A stretch of DNA of 64,000 nucleotides from Nannobrachium achirus (lineage: Eukaryota; Chordata; Actinopteri; Myctophiformes; Myctophidae). Within the stretch, counting starts at the first letter, position 1. Each line of letters begins with the position of its first letter. Shown here one piece after another: positions 58,441 to 64,000 of this stretch. The position numbers were made by a program, and so were the translations under genes. Below the pieces are notes generated by a model. That model was not told where the DNA came from. It did no database searches and saw only the letters and a program-made list of their open reading frames with translations. Where the stretch lies: contig OY997641.1 of NCBI GenBank assembly GCA_963921795.1, forward strand, positions 24,148,033-24,212,032, read 5' to 3'.

Positions 58441-60059
58441 GTAAGCCTGTGTGCCGTGGCCCCGTATGTCAGTGCCACACGGCAGCCTCTGACAACAGTG
58501 GCTGTGCGCTGCACTGGTAATGAACAGGCAGAGAGCATGCTGGGAGCGTGGCGGGACTCCTGTGATTGCTGTCAGCTGGCTGACAGACTCCCTCAGTTGG
58601 CTCATCAGGAGCGCTTTCTTCAAGGGGGGAGGCATTGGCACTGCCCTACTCCTCCTCTCCTCTCCTCTCCTCTCTCCTCCTGTCCATTGGCACTTTGCTG
58701 GGCCACCACTGGCGTGTTCCCGCCTCCCATAAATGGAGCACTATACACTCTGACATCCTTGAACTCATGAAGTACACTTTACATATTCAGAGTCCTTGGA
58801 ACGGTACGGCTGGGGAGCGGAAGCCACTGCTTGATGAAATACTTTTTGTTTTTTTGTTTTTGTTGGGCTTGTCGGGGAGGGATCCCATTCGTGAGCTGGC
58901 GCAAATGTTGTTTAAAAAAATCAAGTACCTGAAGCATGTGTCAGTGCATTCAGTGTAAAAATGTAGTTTAAAAATAAAACATCAGTACAAGGCAGTGGCT
59001 CAGTAGTGGTTTTGTGATTTTCAAGTGAGCGGTGCTCGTGCTCACGCTCACTTCGCATGATATCAAATACAACACACATGCATATCTCCTTGTATGGGCC
59101 GTTTTCTCCGTGACATCAGCTGTGGTGATGTCGGTCTCTGCGTACTCTCTATGACCTTAGTCTCATGTGAGCTGTTGGTACTGCATACTGTACATAGGGA
59201 CATACTGTATAGGGACATAGGGACCTACACACAAAGTCAAAGCCTTTATATCCTTTTTGAGCTGTTAGCACCTCTCAAAAAGGCTATACATAAACCATTT
59301 GTGCTGTGAGTGTGGTTCCTATTTCTAAATATCATCCATCTATGTACTGTATGTGTGCTCACTGCGCAGTACTGTATGTATTCACGGTAAATACATATTT
59401 TACATGTACTTACTGTATGTACATTTACTGTACCCAGTGTGCATAATTATGTTTGTGTGTCAGTCTTGATAAGCAAAGTGTAATGTGCCACTAGTGTGCA
59501 TGGTATGTGATTAAATATTGAGTGGGAGGAGGGGGGCATGTTGGTGTTTCTTTCTTCTTTCTGTCAAATGAAGCCTTAACCATCCTGTAAGCCTGTTCTC
59601 CTCATGGTCCCAGGAGGCTTCCACTTGCATTGCACAAACAAATGACCCTGCTGATTGTTCCAAATCAGTCGTAATATTCTAGTACTGTAGTAGCATTAAC
59701 ATTGGCACGTAACTGTAATTCTATACATGCTAATGCTTGCTAAGAAATGTAAATTGCCCAAAGCGGTGACAAGACAAAGAACGCCATTCTATTGCAGCGG
59801 TATGATCGGCAAGAAAAGTCTTATTGGCTTTCCCGGCACGCTCTCTGTGTTTGTGTTGTATGACTCTGCACATAAAGTCTGCTAGCTCAAGCCATTTGGA
59901 AGAGTCAATGTTAGCTTGTGGGCTCGTTGTCACTCACCTTTTTATCAGAGCCTGGCACGGTGTTGACTCTGCCCTATCCTCGTCGAACCATTTACCAGCT
60001 GGTATGTGCCAACTACCTGTGTACTGCACCCTGTCCAAATCCATCAGTGAGTTAAATTT

Positions 60060-60106
<47 letters not shown>

Positions 60107-60226
60107 GTGTGTGTGTGTTAGGGATGGGACGATATGACAATTTCATATCACGATTATTGTGACAAAAGAAATCGCGATTTACGATATTATCGCCATAATC
60201 AAAATCCATTATCTTGGGGTGGAACA

Positions 60227-60294
60227 TTTGCCAAAAAATAGCAGTCGCATCGCGACGCGTTGTGAGCTTGTAGATCGGCTATTTTTTGGCAAAG
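60227..60294. repeat. Hairpin module, copy 7
   Basis: TTTGCCAAAAAATAGC pairs with GCTATTTTTTGGCAAA. The right arm keeps GTGAGCTTGTAGATC, but the matching left-arm part is deleted. Inner GTCGC/GCGAC can still pair. It lies beside a TAGGGATG-type hAT end. Confidence 0.75.
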
Positions 60295-61092
60295 ACATTT
60301 GATAGAGAGTGAAAAAAGACTATCAAGTACGTATATTTTAAGTACCTTTTACCAATTATAGAGGGTTTAAGTGGTACCGGATATGCAGCTCTGCAAATAA
60401 AAGGTGAATTGATCCCAGTGCATGACAGAGGACGAAATCTCCACGATACGCACGATACGCACGATACGCACGCACGTGTGTGCGTGCGTGCGTGCGTGCA
60501 CACGCTAGTTTTCACACAGATGCCCTTCAGTTCTATGTTAGGGTCACATTTATCTACAGTAGCTGTAAAACAGTACATACCATAGTGTGTCATCAATCGT
60601 GGAGACTATGTTTGAAACATGCAACCCCTGTCCCCCGCTTCCATCCAAGCAAGATTATATCCATAAGTGAAGCATCTTCATATAATGCATTTTCACTGTG
60701 TGGCACACAAATGCAAAAGATGTACAGATGCAGATGTAAATGGGAGTGAGAGAGATAAGGAGATATGGGGGGACACACAATAGAGGTAGAGATATAACTG
60801 ATGTATAAATAGAGCTGTTGAGGGGTGTGGTAGAGACGTTAGGGAGGCTGAATGTGGAGGAAAAGAGACGGGGAGGGGAGACGGGGTGTGGCAAGGTACA
60901 GTACAGGGGGAGAAAAGTGGAGAGGTGGAGAGAGGCTGACTGTGGATGGGGGGAGAGAGAGCGAGCGAGAGAGTGGAGTCAGGAGAACTGTCTGATTAAT
61001 TAACCGCTCTCAGGCTGCAGTCTAGGGGAGGCATCTGCCCTCCAGCTCATTAAACACCAACCAAGGAGAGCCAGCCTCGGTAAACTCACAGC

Positions 61093-61132
<40 letters not shown>

Positions 61133-63798
61133 CAGTGTGTTTACGTGAGGCTGCATTTGCTTTCATTCTACTGAGCGGCATTCACAATTTGAACTTTGAA
61201 ACACCGTATCCCAGCGGTGTAAAGTAACTAAGTATAGTACTTAAGTACAATTTCGAGGTATTTGCACTTTACTTGAGTATTGACAATTTCCAGTACTTTT
61301 CCTTCTACTCCACTACATCTCGGATCACTACAATTATTTGAAAACTTTACTGGGAGAAGTTGATATGGTCGCCATTTGAAATAATCCAATTACATATGAA
61401 GACCTATTCATTTTGTACTCACAATGTATATAGAATTTTACTTTTTAAACTTGCGTAACGGGGATTTTCTATCCATACTGTGCTACAGTATAACAGTCGT
61501 GAAAATGATATATCAAATAAAACTCATTTTATTGCAGACTGGCATCGTGGGCTATCAGTATCCATGGACCTCAGGTCGGGCACCCTTGCCATACACCATC
61601 CACAAGACAGATTAGGAACACTTTGGTTTCCCATACTCAGTGCTTTAGCACCAAACAACCAGTGTCCTAGTTGAGTATCTACAGGCTCATATTATTCAGC
61701 TACTACCACATTAGGGTGGTCTATACTCGGTATTTAATCTGTGATTATAATTCATGCATTTACTTCATTACCTGTCTTTTGAAGGTACGGGAAACTAATG
61801 ATGTGGGGTGGAAGAAAGAGACATGGGTAAGAGAGAGCGAGTGTTTCCTGGGGGTTTGTGAAGCTTGAAATGGTGAGCCTTTTGATCCTCTCTATCTCCA
61901 AGGCTCCAGAAGTGTATAGTGGCTTTCTAATCAGACCTTTGAAGAGCACCTCCACAGAGCTGTCCCTCTGTCAACAGTGGCCTCTGTGTGTAGAGGAAAA
62001 CGTGTAGTGTGTAGTTGTCTTAGACTAAACATTGGAGCTCTGCGGAGCAAAAAGACACTATGTTGTCTGTTGTACTACCTTCTCCTGACGCAGTGTACAG
62101 GCAGCCAGGTATGTCTTTTCAGTTCTTGGTCCTAATTGTATGATTCATAGATAGATAGTGTAGATGATCCAGAAGCTAGATTCTGATCCAGAAGCTAGAT
62201 TCTGATGCACTATAGTATGCACTGCATTATGGTTCCTCAACATTGTAGCAGAAATGTAAAAAAAAAAAAAAGAGCTCCAGAAGTGTACAGTCTGCCTAAG
62301 AGTCCGGGGGCGTTGTGATTATGTGGATGACAAACTATCTGGCCAGCCATCGATGCCCTCCCGTCTTTGTGTTTGTCCTGAGGTAGAGCTTTTGAGTTAA
62401 ATGCCACTGATGGATGTTGATGGTGGTACACACGGCCATGTGTACTGTGCTGCTGATATTAAGTCCATGGAGCCTATGAGAGACTCAAGCCACATGAGTG
62501 CTAATAATTCACGAACTTGTCTGCTCTGTTCTTTGGTGACCTTATTGTTCTATATTGCTGCAGAAAATGCAACGCTTCCTCTTAAAAGGTCAAGACAGAG
62601 TGGTTCTATTATCGCTTGAACTGTATATTGTGAGTTTTATCTTTTCAGTTTTTTCTTTTTGAGAAAATAATGAAGGAAACACTGCTTGTTCAATGGCTGG
62701 ACCGTTGGATGTTTTATCCTGAGTCAAAAACCTGTTCATTCCACACGGTTTTAATCCATCACTGACTGGAATGACGGTGCGTCGCACTCACACTTCGTAT
62801 GCACCAGGCTTTTTTTGACAGACACTGATGGAGGTTTTTTATTTCACGGCTCAGCAGTCTTCACTACCTGATGCATAAAACAGAGAAATTTATGTCACGG
62901 GTCAGAGTCAAGATGTGACATTTCGGCAGTGAGTATTGTCAGGAGTTCATTTGAATGAAAAATGGGAGAAGTAATCCGACAGACACAAAGGTACTCTGGT
63001 ACTCTCGTCTAGAATAGATGAGAGTGAGTTTTCACCTGCAGGAAGACGACTCTTCTGGTGACTTCACACGCCATGTGCTTAACACGGCAGAGGTGTGATT
63101 GAAACGGATGAGATGGTGCTTCTGTCGCTGCCTGGCAGTGAGAGCGAGAGATCACAGTCTTGAATTGTGTGGCAGCCATCACTGATACTTAATTTGTACA
63201 CTCCACTGTCTTATGACTAAATGTAATTCAGGCTGTAGACATTGTATTGATTACAGTATTGTTTTTGATTATAGTACCCCCATAACTCTTGCAAGTATAC
63301 AAATTGAACTACATGGACTTGTGGTGTGGACTTGCTTGAGTTAAAACCATTTATAAAAGGATGTATTTTAGTTATTGTCACGGTTATCATTCTTTTGGAC
63401 AGCCTTTGAGTGTGCATGACTCAGTCAGTCACTCTGTCAGTCTGTTTAAAGTAAGACAGTATGAAAAAATTAGCTTCAACGGATTTCGAATTGGGAATTT
63501 CCATTCTTCCAATCCTTTCTTCTTATACTGTTTTATCATTTATATCTTAGATTTCTTTTACACATAACTTTCATTTTTATTGAGGTCAAGTTATGTTATT
63601 TTGTTGCCATAGGGTGCAATTGCCAATATTGGATTGCATTAATAGTACATTGCTTTATGTAGTACAAAGAACGCTCAATTGATTAAATTGTCTGAATGCC
63701 AGTGGCAAATTAGGTACTGCATTCTAAATTGTAATAGTTTCTGTTCATAGTCCATTACAGTAAAGCTATTGCATATGATGGTGCTTAATCATTACAGT

Positions 63799-63799
63799 A

Positions 63800-63868
<69 letters not shown>
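63799..63868 (+). repeat. (GCAC)n - (CA)n microsatellite
   Basis: About 11 tetranucleotide units followed by 13 CA units. Confidence 0.95.
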
Positions 63869-64000
63869 TTGTCTTGACACACAGTTATCTAAATATGAAT
63901 CAAAACCGAAGATTATTGGAAGTGTGAGACATTTTCTGAGAGATTCTGCTGCTGTGCATTATCATGGCACAGCCTTGACTGGGAATTAGCATGACTGATT

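Larger units (their letters stand above)
58441..64000 (+). other. mgat5b: mgat5b intron 2 (to window end), no further exon recognised
   Basis: No exon encoding the MGAT5B stem was found. Contents: a repeat fragment at about 59018-59110 sharing GCATATCTCCTTGTATGGGC with 36596, (CT)n 60065-60102, (GT)n 61096-61132, and (GCAC)n/(CA)n 63799-63868. The hAT-like left ends are at about 60119 (TAGGGATGGGACGATATGAC) and 61210 (CAGCGGTGTAAAGTAACTAA). Confidence 0.6.

Noticed and set aside
58423..58958. Frames following mgat5b exon 2
   Set aside because: They are read-throughs past a good gtaagcc donor into intron 2 and a CTCCT-rich tract.

Overview
The window looks like teleost fish nuclear DNA. It has long (CA)n/(GT)n arrays every few kilobases, tRNA-derived fish-type SINEs, hAT and TTAA-flanked miniature elements, non-LTR and Ty3/gypsy remnants, and intron-containing vertebrate genes. 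I cannot name the species from sequence alone. Host coding content is sparse and most of the 64 kb is repeats.

Recognised host genes. (1) The 5' end of mgat5b (alpha-1,6-mannosylglycoprotein 6-beta-N-acetylglucosaminyltransferase B) lies on the plus strand. Exon 1 is 56495-56562 and exon 2 is 58328-58440; the remaining exons are outside the window or not recognisable. (2) A two-Ig-domain, probably GPI-anchored or short-tailed surface protein lies on the minus strand, with exons at 21354-21246, 19414-19040 and 18617-18232. The first exon, carrying the ATG, is not identified.

Layout. 1-17.5 kb holds rolling-circle HINE-like elements, several hAT-type elements with intact target duplications, SINEs and tandem duplications. 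18.2-21.4 kb is the Ig-domain gene. 23-34 kb holds SINEs, three HINE-like elements (one with 130-bp internal tandem units, two rich in CC(A/T)6GG boxes) and a 608-bp fold-back element. 34.3-35.3 kb is the endonuclease end of a site-specific-type non-LTR retrotransposon. 35.4-48.1 kb is the most unusual part: a mosaic carrying four small ORFs (36946-37065 plus; 39474-38740, 40711-40304 and 47923-47639 minus). Some share upstream sequence, two share coding homology, and telomere-like TTAGGG motifs and CArG-box arrays lie among them. Fragments of a gypsy integrase and two LINEs are interspersed. 48.3-49.2 kb holds a MITE with a perfect target duplication and a candidate miniature LTR element with a tRNA-Ser-type primer site. 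50-54 kb is microsatellites, one hAT element and one HINE-like element. 56-64 kb is mgat5b and its introns.

Main candidates for something undescribed: (a) the promoter-sharing small membrane-protein ORF family at 36.8-48.1 kb, and (b) a roughly 50-80 bp hairpin module with a conserved stem, found seven times and each time within or beside hAT-type elements.
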